Shown piece after piece: positions 24,956 through 32,467 of a stretch of DNA of 37,427 nt; position 1 is the stretch's first letter, and each line of letters starts with the position of its first letter. The stretch covers positions 1-37,427 of the forward strand of contig JAFPWG010000007.1 in assembly GCA_017395045.1 (NCBI GenBank). The letters are read 5' to 3'. A model generated the notes under the pieces. The model saw only the letters and a program-made list of their open reading frames with translations, had not been told where the DNA came from and ran no database searches. The position numbers were made by a program, and so were the translations under genes. This stretch comes from Bacteroidales bacterium. Its GTDB lineage: Bacteria > Bacteroidota > Bacteroidia > Bacteroidales > UBA932.

Positions 24956-26495
24956 TTCGAGTGGAAGAGGTGAAAAGATTGCGACGGATAAAGGCGAGGG
25001 CTTTCCGCTTTTCATCGCGGCTGAAGCCCAGAAGGCCGATGAGGACGGCAGTGACGAGGCCGGTGACCAGGAAGCCGGCGAGATGCTGCCAGGGCCCGGT
25101 CAGGGGAATGGTCCTGTAAGCCAGGAGGTAACCCGTCATCAGGAGGGAAATCCCGAGCGGTGCGGCATAGGCACGGCGCAGGAACCCGAGGACGTCGAAC
25201 CGGAACTGAGCGCGAAGGAGGAAGAACTGGATGACGCGGTTCAGGAAATCGGAAATGACGAAACAGGTCAGGATGGTGTATGCGGGAGCTCCGTTCCTGA
25301 ACAGGATATAACCGGCGGGAAGACACAGGAGGAACAGGACCGTGATCTCGATCTTGTACCACTTGATGCGTCCCAGCGCATTGATCAGCTGGGCCAGGCC
25401 GGCCGATGTCGTGGCGACGGCCGCAATGAGGAGGGTCCAGCGGGCCATGGTGATGGTTTCGGGCGGCATGTTGCTTCCCAGCCACAGTCCCATCAGGAAT
25501 TCCAGTTCGCTCCAGAGGGGGAAGAACAGCAGGAGGAACAGCAGGAGGCAGATCCGGCACGCCCGGCGGGCCAGCCGCGTGGCCGTCTCCACCCTTCCGG
25601 CGCCCACGTTTTGCGTGATTTGCGGGGCCGATGCGGCATCGAAGTTATTGACAAACTGGATGACGTAGTTCTGCAGGGTGAAAGCGTAGAAATAGGCGGC
25701 ATTGGTCGTGGTTCCGAAAAAGGCGTTGATGAGCATGTTGGAACCCTGGGACCGGGCGATGATGGCGGAGGACGACAGGAGATTGTAGTTGCTGAAAGTG
25801 AGGACTTCCCGGTATGCCGATCTCTCGCGTACGAGATTCCACCGGATGATCTCCGGCCATCGCCGCGCACTCATCCAGTGGTAGGCGATAAAGGCGATCC
25901 AAGTGCTGGCGCTCATCATGACGGCATAGATCCGGAGTCCGTAGGGATGTCCGCGCAGAAGGAACAGCAGCAGAACCAGCGACAGCTTCAGCAGGGTGTT
26001 GACGATGTCGACGATGGCCATCGTCCCGAATTTCTCATGGACCGTGAACAGGCTCTGGAAGGGGGTGTTGGCGATGCCGAGGCAGGCGACGATGGTCGAT
26101 ACCTGGAACACGAACATCGCGTCGGCCTCTTTTCCGGGCGGGACGTTCAGGCCGGTGTGGATATACCAGAGGCCGATGCTTTCCAGCAGCACGAGGATGA
26201 CGGCCGCTCCGCTGAGGTGGATGACGTGACAGATGTTGAACATCCGGTTGGGGTTGCCGTCGGCCTTGCCCATTTCGATGTTCATGAAGCGGATGGTGGT
26301 GATGGAAAGCGCCCCGGTGATGACTCCGACGAGCGCCACCGTGCTGCCTACGGCGCTGTAGATGCCCACGTCCGACGCGCCCAGCGCCTGCAGGACCAGC
26401 CGGCTGGTGATCAGTCCCACCAGGATGGTCAGGGCCATGCGGATGTAGATGATGACCGTGTTCTTGGCGATGCGTATGTCGGAGTTCTGTGCCAT
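24945..26495 (-). CDS. Polysaccharide flippase (Wzx/MVF-type), second copy
   Basis: A 516-aa multi-pass membrane protein of the oligosaccharide flippase family, paralogous to the protein at 15066-16595 through its whole N-terminal half. Motifs include NTVIIYIRMALTILVGL, LVLQALGASDVGIYSAVG and FIAYHWMSARRWPEI. I chose the ATG at 26495, which shares its A with the stop of the upstream glycosyltransferase gene (TAATG); this gives the same N-terminal context as the paralogue. Two flippases in one locus suggest two exported glycans, or one in reserve. Confidence 0.86.
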   Translation of the reverse strand: MAQNSDIRIAKNTVIIYIRMALTILVGLITSRLVLQALGASDVGIYSAVGSTVALVGVITGALSITTIRFMNIEMGKADGNPNRMFNICHVIHLSGAAVILVLLESIGLWYIHTGLNVPPGKEADAMFVFQVSTIVACLGIANTPFQSLFTVHEKFGTMAIVDIVNTLLKLSLVLLLFLLRGHPYGLRIYAVMMSASTWIAFIAYHWMSARRWPEIIRWNLVRERSAYREVLTFSNYNLLSSSAIIARSQGSNMLINAFFGTTTNAAYFYAFTLQNYVIQFVNNFDAASAPQITQNVGAGRVETATRLARRACRICLLLFLLLFFPLWSELEFLMGLWLGSNMPPETITMARWTLLIAAVATTSAGLAQLINALGRIKWYKIEITVLFLLCLPAGYILFRNGAPAYTILTCFVISDFLNRVIQFFLLRAQFRFDVLGFLRRAYAAPLGISLLMTGYLLAYRTIPLTGPWQHLAGFLVTGLVTAVLIGLLGFSRDEKRKALAFIRRNLFTSSTRNEE

Positions 26496-27403
26496 TACCT
26501 GCAATAGGGGACGCCGATGTGGAAGCGTTTGCGGAACTTGAAACGTAAGATGCCCAGGGCGAGGTTGCACTTGGAGATATGCTGGTCCTTCCTGAATGGT
26601 TCGGCCATCCGGGCTACCTCAGGACTCTCCCGGGTGTACTGTTCCCAGAACTCATAAAAAGGATAGAGAGGTATGTTCTCTTTCCGGAAAAACTGCTGTA
26701 CGTGCCAGTAGACCAGCATCCGGTCCCACACTTTCCGGGGTGTGTCGAAGAATTGCTTGCTCAGACTGTCGTCCCGGGAGGTCAGGCAGTACAGGACGGA
26801 AGGATCGTATGAAACCTTCCGGGCCTTGTGCCCGGATACGACGGAAAACAGGTAGTCATTCGCACAGACCGTCTCTTCGAAGCGGATCCGTTCGCGCAGG
26901 ATGAAGTCCCGGCGGATCATTTTTCCCCAGGGCTCCGTGTGCATGTAACGGTTATGGAATTCAATCAGTTCGGGGCGGCCGGCATACCTTTCCAGCAGTT
27001 CACTCCGGTATTCAAGCCGATAGGAGGGAAGGAGGGTCTCGGAATCCACGCTCTTGCACCCGAAATAGATGATGTCATCGTCATCTTCACAGTGGCTGTC
27101 GAGGAGGGAGAGGAACCCGTCGGCGAACAAGTCGTCGGAATCCAGGAATACCAGCCATTCACCCGTTGCGTGGTCCAGGCCGACATTCCGGGCGTATCCG
27201 GCTCCTTTCCCTTCCGGGGTGAATATCACCCGGCAATCGGCCCTCTCCAATCCGGGAAAGGCCTGACTGCCGGTCAGGGAAGGGTCGCTTGCATCATCGA
27301 CGACGATCACTTCCACGTCTTCCCGCTGCGGAACGGAATCCAGCGCCCGGCGCAGAAGCTCAGGATGGTTGCGGTTGGGGACGATGATGGAATAGCGCTT
27401 CAT
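26495..27403 (-). CDS. Family 2 glycosyltransferase
   Basis: A 302-aa GT-A glycosyltransferase. It starts MKRYSIIVPNRNHPELLRRA, has VEVIVVDDASDPS, and carries the metal motif D88-S-D-D91 in VFLDSDDLFAD. It is the first gene of the minus-strand operon with a flippase and the FucP-type transporter. Its ATG lies only 5 nt from a minus-strand TAATTTTG box. The C-terminal part is hydrophilic with many aromatic residues. Sugar specificity unknown. Confidence 0.88.
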   Translation of the reverse strand: MKRYSIIVPNRNHPELLRRALDSVPQREDVEVIVVDDASDPSLTGSQAFPGLERADCRVIFTPEGKGAGYARNVGLDHATGEWLVFLDSDDLFADGFLSLLDSHCEDDDDIIYFGCKSVDSETLLPSYRLEYRSELLERYAGRPELIEFHNRYMHTEPWGKMIRRDFILRERIRFEETVCANDYLFSVVSGHKARKVSYDPSVLYCLTSRDDSLSKQFFDTPRKVWDRMLVYWHVQQFFRKENIPLYPFYEFWEQYTRESPEVARMAEPFRKDQHISKCNLALGILRFKFRKRFHIGVPYCR

Positions 27404-27408
27404 AAAGG

Positions 27409-27440
27409 CAAAATTATGAAATAAATCCTATCTTTGCAAA
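27409..27440 (-). promoter_or_regulatory. Minus-strand promoter of the glycosyltransferase-flippase-fucP operon
   Basis: On the minus strand TTTG (27440-27437), 20 nt, then TAATTTTG (27416-27409). The start codon follows after only 5 nt. Its -33 element directly abuts the -7 box of the divergent plus-strand promoter. Confidence 0.6.
27429..27436 (+). promoter_or_regulatory. -7 promoter box of the 27463 glycosyltransferase
   Basis: Exact TATCTTTG, 26 nt before the TTG start. No recognisable -33 element at 19-20 nt. Confidence 0.6.
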
Positions 27441-27462
27441 GTACCAGAACGTTATCATCGGA

Positions 27463-28305
27463 TTGATCGCAGTCATCGTCATCAATTTCGGATCACCTGA
27501 CCTGACGGTCCGATTCGTCCGGGAAGAGTGCGCCAAGATCCGGGAGTCCCATCAGGTCGTCGTCGTGGACAATGCATCCACCGGCGTCTCCTACGACGCC
27601 CTGCGGCAGGCTCTTCCCGAAGCGGTCGTCTTGCGGTCCCCGGACAATCAGGGTTTTGCGCGTGCCAACAACCAGGGAGCGGAGTATGCGCTCCGGCATT
27701 TCCGGCCCTCCCATTTCCTGTTTTCCAATAACGACATCTATTTCCAGGATGCCCATGTGGTCGATTTCCTTCTTGACGTGATGAAAAGCCATCCGGAGGC
27801 GGGATTGATCGGACCGCAGGTCGTGGGCACGGACGGGAAAAGGCAGAGCCCCAATCCCCGGAGAACCTTTGCCGACACCTACCTGCTCCCGACGTGGGGA
27901 AAATGGTTTTTGAAAAAGGAGACTTTGCGGAAAAGGGTGCAGGCGGATTATCGGCAGAATGCCCAGGAGGGGCCCTGCGGCTGGATCCAGGGTTCCTGTT
28001 TCCTGGCCGATGCCGATGTTTTCGAGCGTGTAGGCGGATTCGACCCCGCCACATTCCTTTACGGAGAGGAACTGATCCTGACCGAACGGTTTGCCCGTGC
28101 CGGCAAAACGGTTTATTTCTGTCCACGCGTTACCGTCGTTCATGACCAGGGCGCGGTAACCCGGACGCTTTATGGCTCCAATCAGATCCGCAGGATGGAG
28201 TTCCAAAGCCTGGCATATTATTACCGGAAATATGCAGGTACTCCTCAATGGCAGGTTTTGCTTGGGAGAATAATCCTGGAATTCAATATCTTACGCGGAA
28301 AATAA
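27463..28305 (+). CDS. Family 2 glycosyltransferase (rhamnosyltransferase-like)
   Basis: A 280-aa glycosyltransferase of the WbbL-like branch. AVIVINFGSPDLTVRFV starts the fold, VVVVDNAST follows, and NQGFARANNQG at 62-72 and N89-N-D91 in FSNNDIYFQD mark the donor site. QGSCFLADADVFERVGGFD and LYGEELILTERF (about 183-215) are the family's acceptor-side motifs. No ATG is available at the right place, so the start is taken as TTG at 27463, which opens directly on the first strand. It stands alone on the plus strand between two minus-strand genes, and its stop lies 2 nt from the stop of the convergent gene. Confidence 0.86.
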   Translation: MIAVIVINFGSPDLTVRFVREECAKIRESHQVVVVDNASTGVSYDALRQALPEAVVLRSPDNQGFARANNQGAEYALRHFRPSHFLFSNNDIYFQDAHVVDFLLDVMKSHPEAGLIGPQVVGTDGKRQSPNPRRTFADTYLLPTWGKWFLKKETLRKRVQADYRQNAQEGPCGWIQGSCFLADADVFERVGGFDPATFLYGEELILTERFARAGKTVYFCPRVTVVHDQGAVTRTLYGSNQIRRMEFQSLAYYYRKYAGTPQWQVLLGRIILEFNILRGK

Positions 28306-28307
28306 GG

Positions 28308-29267
28308 TTAATGCCGGTTCCTTAACCATCCTGTGAGGCATTTGATGGGATGGTAGAGCCGCAGGTGAATCATCAAGAACCAGAATTTCTCTTCCAGCGG
28401 GCAGTCGGGAAGGAACAGAACCTTCCTGTCCACTTCCGGGAAAGCCTGTCTCCAGCGTCGATAGTATCCTGGGAGATGGACCAGGGGGCGGATCAGTGTC
28501 CTGCTCTTGTACTTGAAGAAGAGGATTTCCGGCTCATCCCCTGAGTATCCGTATCTGTCTTTGAGGATGCCCACCAGGAAACGGGCATTCTTCACCAGGG
28601 CTTCCCATCGGGCCGTGAGGGCGTCGTTCCCCTTTTCGTTGGAAATGGAATCATCCCGGAGACAATAGTGATAGAGCGGCTGGCCGATATGCCCGGTCCG
28701 CCGGGCCTTCAGGATCAGCTGCGCGGAGATCACCATGTCTTCTCCCATGTCGGCGACAGGCGCCTCGATGCCCTCACACAGGGTCCGGCGGGCCATCTTG
28801 CAGAACAGGGCGACCCTTTCCTTTCCCTGAAGCAGGCGGGCCAGGGAAGTGCATGCTCCCGGGACCTGCACTGCCGGAGCACCGTTCCGCTCTTCGGTGA
28901 AATCGCAGGTAACGATATCCAGGTCCTCCTCCTTGGCTTTCCAGTACATGAGACGGTAGGCGTCGATGTCAGGATAATCGTCACTGTCGCAATGGATTAC
29001 ATATTCGCCTCGGGCCAAGGACAGCCCTTGCATCCGAACGGCTGCCTGGCCGCTGTTCCGCGGCATGCGGAAAACGGTCGTCCGGTCTTTCCGCCCGGGG
29101 AACTCCTCCAGGACCTCGCGCATCACTTCGATGGACCGGTCCGGAGAACAGTCGTCGATGAAGATGAACTCGATATCTTCCAGCGTCTGTCTGAACAGCG
29201 CCCGGGCGCATCGGGCCATGTACGGCTCGACCTTGTAAACGGGTATGATGACACTGACGGCTGGCAC
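28308..29267 (-). CDS. Family 2 glycosyltransferase
   Basis: A 319-aa GT-A glycosyltransferase. It begins PAVSVIIPVYKVEPYMARC, has FIFIDDCSPDRS and the metal motif D94-S-D-D97 in HCDSDDYPD. I set the start at the GTG at 29267: an in-frame TTG at 29300 overlaps the promoter's own -7 box and cannot be transcribed as a start. The -7 box at 29305-29298 would then give a leader of about 25 nt. The segment PVADMGEDMVISAQLILKA near 190 is the ED motif on the acceptor side. Single-gene unit between two plus-strand units. Sugar unknown. Confidence 0.86.
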   Translation of the reverse strand: MPAVSVIIPVYKVEPYMARCARALFRQTLEDIEFIFIDDCSPDRSIEVMREVLEEFPGRKDRTTVFRMPRNSGQAAVRMQGLSLARGEYVIHCDSDDYPDIDAYRLMYWKAKEEDLDIVTCDFTEERNGAPAVQVPGACTSLARLLQGKERVALFCKMARRTLCEGIEAPVADMGEDMVISAQLILKARRTGHIGQPLYHYCLRDDSISNEKGNDALTARWEALVKNARFLVGILKDRYGYSGDEPEILFFKYKSRTLIRPLVHLPGYYRRWRQAFPEVDRKVLFLPDCPLEEKFWFLMIHLRLYHPIKCLTGWLRNRH

Positions 29268-29297
29268 GGATTCAAAAAAGCACGGTCCTGTTGGGTG

Positions 29298-29305
29298 CAA
29301 AGATA
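29298..29305 (-). promoter_or_regulatory. -7 promoter box of the 28308-29267 glycosyltransferase
   Basis: Exact TATCTTTG on the minus strand, about 30 nt before the GTG start at 29267. It is divergent to the plus-strand box at 29327, 21 nt away. Confidence 0.6.
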
Positions 29306-29326
29306 GAAATAATCGCCCGTTTTTTC

Positions 29327-29334
29327 TATCTTTG
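29327..29334 (+). promoter_or_regulatory. -7 promoter box of the 29339 operon
   Basis: Exact TATCTTTG with only 4 nt between its last base and the ATG at 29339, so the message would begin at or next to the start codon. No -33 match at the usual spacing. Confidence 0.6.
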
Positions 29335-29338
29335 TTTC

Positions 29339-30382
29339 ATGCAAGGCAAACTGGTCAGTATCCTCACCCCGATGTACAACACGGAAAAGTATGTACACCG
29401 GTTGCTGGATTCTGTCCTGTCCCAGGATTATCCCGCCATCGAAATGATCGTCATCGACGACGGATCGACGGATGGCTCCAGGGAAGTGGTCGAGAGGTAC
29501 GCCGGTCGTTTTTCCGGGAAGGGTTTTACGCTGAGATACGTGTATCAGCCCAATTCCGGCCAGTCCGTCGCCGTGAGGAACGGGCTTCAACTGGTCACGG
29601 GAGAATATCTTGCCTGGCCGGATAGTGACGATTATTACACGACGGGCGATGCCGTCTCCAAGATGGTCAAGGTGCTCGAATCGTCGGACCCGGCCTTCCA
29701 GATAGTGCGGACCCAGGTCCGGTATGTCAACGACCCCTCTCTTGAACTGCTGGGGATCAAAGGGACAGACGCCCATGAGGAAGAAGGGGAGTCCTTGTTC
29801 GAGGACTGCCTGTTCGACAGCAACGGTTTCTTCTATTGTGCCGGGTCCTACCTGGTCCGGACGGCCGTCCTGAAGGAATTGACCGGTTTCGATATCTATA
29901 CGGAGAAGAATGCCGGCCAGAACTGGCAGCTCCTACTCCCTGTCCTCTACCGGTACCGGTGCAAGACCATCCTGGAACCCCTGTTCACGGTCGTTGAACG
30001 CGCCAGCTCCCATAGCCGGGGACAGTACAGCGGGTATCAGCGGGCCCTGGTCAAGAAAGAGGCCTATTTCGACACGCAGATGGAGACCCTGAAACGGATC
30101 CATGGGATCTCGGAGGAATCGCTGTCCCGTTATCAAAGTCAGCTGGAGGAACGCCACAACAGGCATCTGCTTGAGCTCGCCATTGCGTTGAACAACCGCC
30201 GTGCCGCCCTGGAAAGACTCCCGTCCTGCAAGTCCGGAATGGGGCGGTCGGAATACCGGGCAAAGCGTTTTTGGCTGCACCTTCCCGGAGGGACCCGCTT
30301 TTTGAATGCCTACAAGGACATCCATCACCGCCTGCACCTGTCGAAGGTGTTTCTGAAAGGACTGACAACCAGACAATCATGA
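29339..30382 (+). CDS. Family 2 glycosyltransferase
   Basis: A 347-aa GT-A glycosyltransferase. The first strand LVSILTPMYNTEKYVHRLLD starts at residue 5, then IVIDDGSTDGS and the metal motif D95-S-D-D98 in AWPDSDDYY. The ATG at 29339 is preferred over an earlier in-frame ATG at 29291, because the -7 promoter box lies between the two and because the fold starts here. It heads a three-gene operon with an FrhB-like protein and a pyruvyltransferase, overlapping the next start as ATGA. TEKNAGQNWQLLLPVLYRY in the middle is typical of this subfamily's acceptor side. Confidence 0.88.
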   Translation: MQGKLVSILTPMYNTEKYVHRLLDSVLSQDYPAIEMIVIDDGSTDGSREVVERYAGRFSGKGFTLRYVYQPNSGQSVAVRNGLQLVTGEYLAWPDSDDYYTTGDAVSKMVKVLESSDPAFQIVRTQVRYVNDPSLELLGIKGTDAHEEEGESLFEDCLFDSNGFFYCAGSYLVRTAVLKELTGFDIYTEKNAGQNWQLLLPVLYRYRCKTILEPLFTVVERASSHSRGQYSGYQRALVKKEAYFDTQMETLKRIHGISEESLSRYQSQLEERHNRHLLELAIALNNRRAALERLPSCKSGMGRSEYRAKRFWLHLPGGTRFLNAYKDIHHRLHLSKVFLKGLTTRQS

Positions 30383-31491
30383 TCCAGATCCAAGACCGGA
30401 AACAATGCTGTGGCTGCTCCGCCTGTGCCGATGCCTGCTCCCGGAAGGCCATCAGGATGGTACCGGACGGGATGGGATTCCCATACCCGGCCGTGGACCG
30501 GGATCGATGCGTGGAATGCGGCATCTGCGAAAGCATTTGCGCCTTCCATCCGGTTACGGCTCCTGCCGGCCGGGCGTTTGCCGTACGCTTCCCGGATTAT
30601 CTTGACCGGAGTCAAAGCGGCGGGCTGGGTTATGCGCTGATGCGGAAGGCCGTCCGGGAAGGCATGGTCGTTTACGGAGCGGCGATGGGGGATGATTTCG
30701 TCGTCCGCCATCGCCGGGTCACGACGGAAGGAGGGCTGGAACCCCTGAGACTCAGCAAGTACGTCCAAAGCGACCTGACCGGTATTCCCGGTCAGGTGCT
30801 GGAGGATTTGAAGGCCGGGAAGAAGGTCCTTTTCACCGGAACGCCCTGTCAGTGTGCGGGCATCGGAGCCCTTGCTGGCAGTCATAGGGATGCCCTCCTG
30901 TTGGTTGACATCACCTGCCACGGCGTCCCGGGACCGTATGTATGGAGGGACTATCTGAAGTATATGGAAAAGCGGGAAGGGGAGCGTCTGACCGGCGCCC
31001 TGTTCCGCGATCCGGCACAAGGGTGGCACGGGTCCAGGGAAAAACTCTGTTTCGGCTCCAGGTCCGTCCTGAATGAGGATTACTCCTATCTGTATTTCCG
31101 GTGCTTCATGATGCGCCCTTCCTGTCTGGCCTGTCCTTTTGCCAGCCTTTCCCGGCCCTCTGACCTGACGATGGCTGATTGCTGGGGCGTGGAAAAAGCC
31201 CTTCCCGGCTTTGCCGACGACAACCGCGGCTGTTCGCTCATGCTGGTGAATACTGATGCGGGAAGCGCGTTCGCGGCCTCTTTTGATGAGAATCCCCGGA
31301 TCCGGGAAGTGGACATCGACGATGTGCTGCAGCCCAATCTCCAGGCCCCGACAGTGGCCCATAAGTACGCGCCGTTGTTCGAGCGCTCCTATGTCAAGCA
31401 TGGCTTTGCCTATGTGCTGCGGCATTTCGGAAAGGATTCCTGGAACCACCGCATCGCTTCCTGTATCGTGAAAGTCAAGAAATGGTTATGA
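30379..31491 (+). CDS. F420-hydrogenase beta-subunit-like (FrhB) iron-sulfur protein
   Basis: A 370-aa protein with two 4Fe-4S clusters near the N-terminus (C10-x2-C-x2-C-x3-C20, and RCVECGICESICAF at about 39-52), followed by the FrhB N- and C-terminal domains (VLFTGTPCQCAGI, VDITCHGVPGPYVW). FrhB-type proteins use flavin and pass electrons; in Bacteroidota glycan loci they sit next to pyruvyltransferases and are often called coenzyme F420 hydrogenase subunits, although these bacteria lack F420. Its role is likely a redox modification of a sugar, but this is unproven. The start at 30379 overlaps the upstream stop by 4 bp. Confidence 0.85.
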   Translation: MIQIQDRKQCCGCSACADACSRKAIRMVPDGMGFPYPAVDRDRCVECGICESICAFHPVTAPAGRAFAVRFPDYLDRSQSGGLGYALMRKAVREGMVVYGAAMGDDFVVRHRRVTTEGGLEPLRLSKYVQSDLTGIPGQVLEDLKAGKKVLFTGTPCQCAGIGALAGSHRDALLLVDITCHGVPGPYVWRDYLKYMEKREGERLTGALFRDPAQGWHGSREKLCFGSRSVLNEDYSYLYFRCFMMRPSCLACPFASLSRPSDLTMADCWGVEKALPGFADDNRGCSLMLVNTDAGSAFAASFDENPRIREVDIDDVLQPNLQAPTVAHKYAPLFERSYVKHGFAYVLRHFGKDSWNHRIASCIVKVKKWL

Positions 31492-32420
31492 GAGTCGGGA
31501 TCCTTACTTTCCATGCGGCCGACAATTATGGCGCCGTGCTGCAGGCCCGCGCCCTGGTGGAGGTCCTGCGCTCCCTGGGGCACGACGCCCATGTCATCGA
31601 CTATGCGCCGGCGTTCCTGACCCAGCCCTTCCGGCTTTGGCGGAACGACTGGTGGAAGCATCCCGTGGGCACGGTCAAGAATCTCGCGTCCAGTCTTGCC
31701 GTTGCGCGTCGCAGGAAGGGGTTCCAGGCGTTCCGGGAGGGCATGCATCTCACGCCCTATCCTCCGGAGGGCTTCGACGCGGTGGTCTTCGGCAGCGACC
31801 AGATCTGGAACAAGGTACTCAACGGGGGAGAACGGCTCTGGTATGCTCAGGATCCCGCTTTTGATCATACCCGAAACATCGCCTATGCGGTGAGCAGCGG
31901 TTCGGTTCCCCTTCCGGACGGGATCGATTTCAGCCGTTTCCATCGTCTGAGTGTCCGGGAGCCCCTGCTTCAAGACGAGCTTAGGGGGCGGGGGGTGGAA
32001 TCGACCCTCGTCCTGGATCCCGTCCTCCTGGCAGGAAGGGAAGTGATGGATTCCCTGGCCTGCCCCTGTCCCGTCAAAGGCAGGTATGTCGTCGCCTACG
32101 AAGTGATCGGGAATCCCAAGGTCATGCAGATCGCATCCCGCTTCGGCCTTCCGGTCGTGCGCATCGCCTCCAATCCCCGGTTCAGCGGGCGCAAGAGGTA
32201 TGTTCCCGGCGAATTCATCTCCCTCATCCGCGGGGCTGAACATGTGGTCGCGTCCTCGTTCCATGCGGTTGCTCTTGCTAAGCTCTATGGCATCGATGCG
32301 GTTTTTCCTCCGTCCGGCACACCCAAGGACGACCGGATCCTGAACATCCTCTCCCCGAAAACCGGTCTGGAGACGCTGCGTGCGCAGTCCTTTGAATTCC
32401 TGAAGGAGTCCCTTGCGTAA
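31488..32420 (+). CDS. Polysaccharide pyruvyl transferase
   Basis: A 310-aa GT-B-like enzyme of the CsaB/WcaK family, which transfers pyruvate from PEP as a ketal onto a sugar in an exported glycan. Motifs: ADNYGAVLQARAL at 11-23, FGSDQIWN at about 100, and SSFHAVALAKLYGI near 256-269. I use the ATG at 31488, which overlaps the FrhB stop as ATGA; the ATG two codons earlier is also possible. It is the last gene before secA. In this locus both the mutase and this enzyme would draw on PEP. The pyruvylated sugar is unknown. Confidence 0.87.
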   Translation: MRVGILTFHAADNYGAVLQARALVEVLRSLGHDAHVIDYAPAFLTQPFRLWRNDWWKHPVGTVKNLASSLAVARRRKGFQAFREGMHLTPYPPEGFDAVVFGSDQIWNKVLNGGERLWYAQDPAFDHTRNIAYAVSSGSVPLPDGIDFSRFHRLSVREPLLQDELRGRGVESTLVLDPVLLAGREVMDSLACPCPVKGRYVVAYEVIGNPKVMQIASRFGLPVVRIASNPRFSGRKRYVPGEFISLIRGAEHVVASSFHAVALAKLYGIDAVFPPSGTPKDDRILNILSPKTGLETLRAQSFEFLKESLA

Positions 32421-32443
32421 AAGGACGAAAATGCGTATCTTTG
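32413..32443 (+). promoter_or_regulatory. Promoter of secA
   Basis: TTG at 32413-32415, 20 nt, then TATCTTTG at 32436-32443, overlapping the end of the pyruvyltransferase gene; ATG 24 nt downstream. Confidence 0.75.
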
Positions 32444-32467
32444 TGGGATTAAGATTTATACTGAAAA

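Noticed and set aside
24933-26507. Open frame of 524 codons opposite the second flippase gene
   Set aside because: Very rich in Asp, Gly, Glu and Gln without hydrophobic pattern; it is the complement of a membrane-protein gene, not a real protein.
28268-29300. TTG start at 29300 for the minus-strand glycosyltransferase
   Set aside because: It sits inside the gene's own -7 promoter box; the GTG at 29267 opens directly on the glycosyltransferase fold.
29291-29341. Longer start for the 29339 glycosyltransferase (16 extra residues)
   Set aside because: The extra codons cross the promoter -7 box and add residues before a fold that already begins at residue 5.
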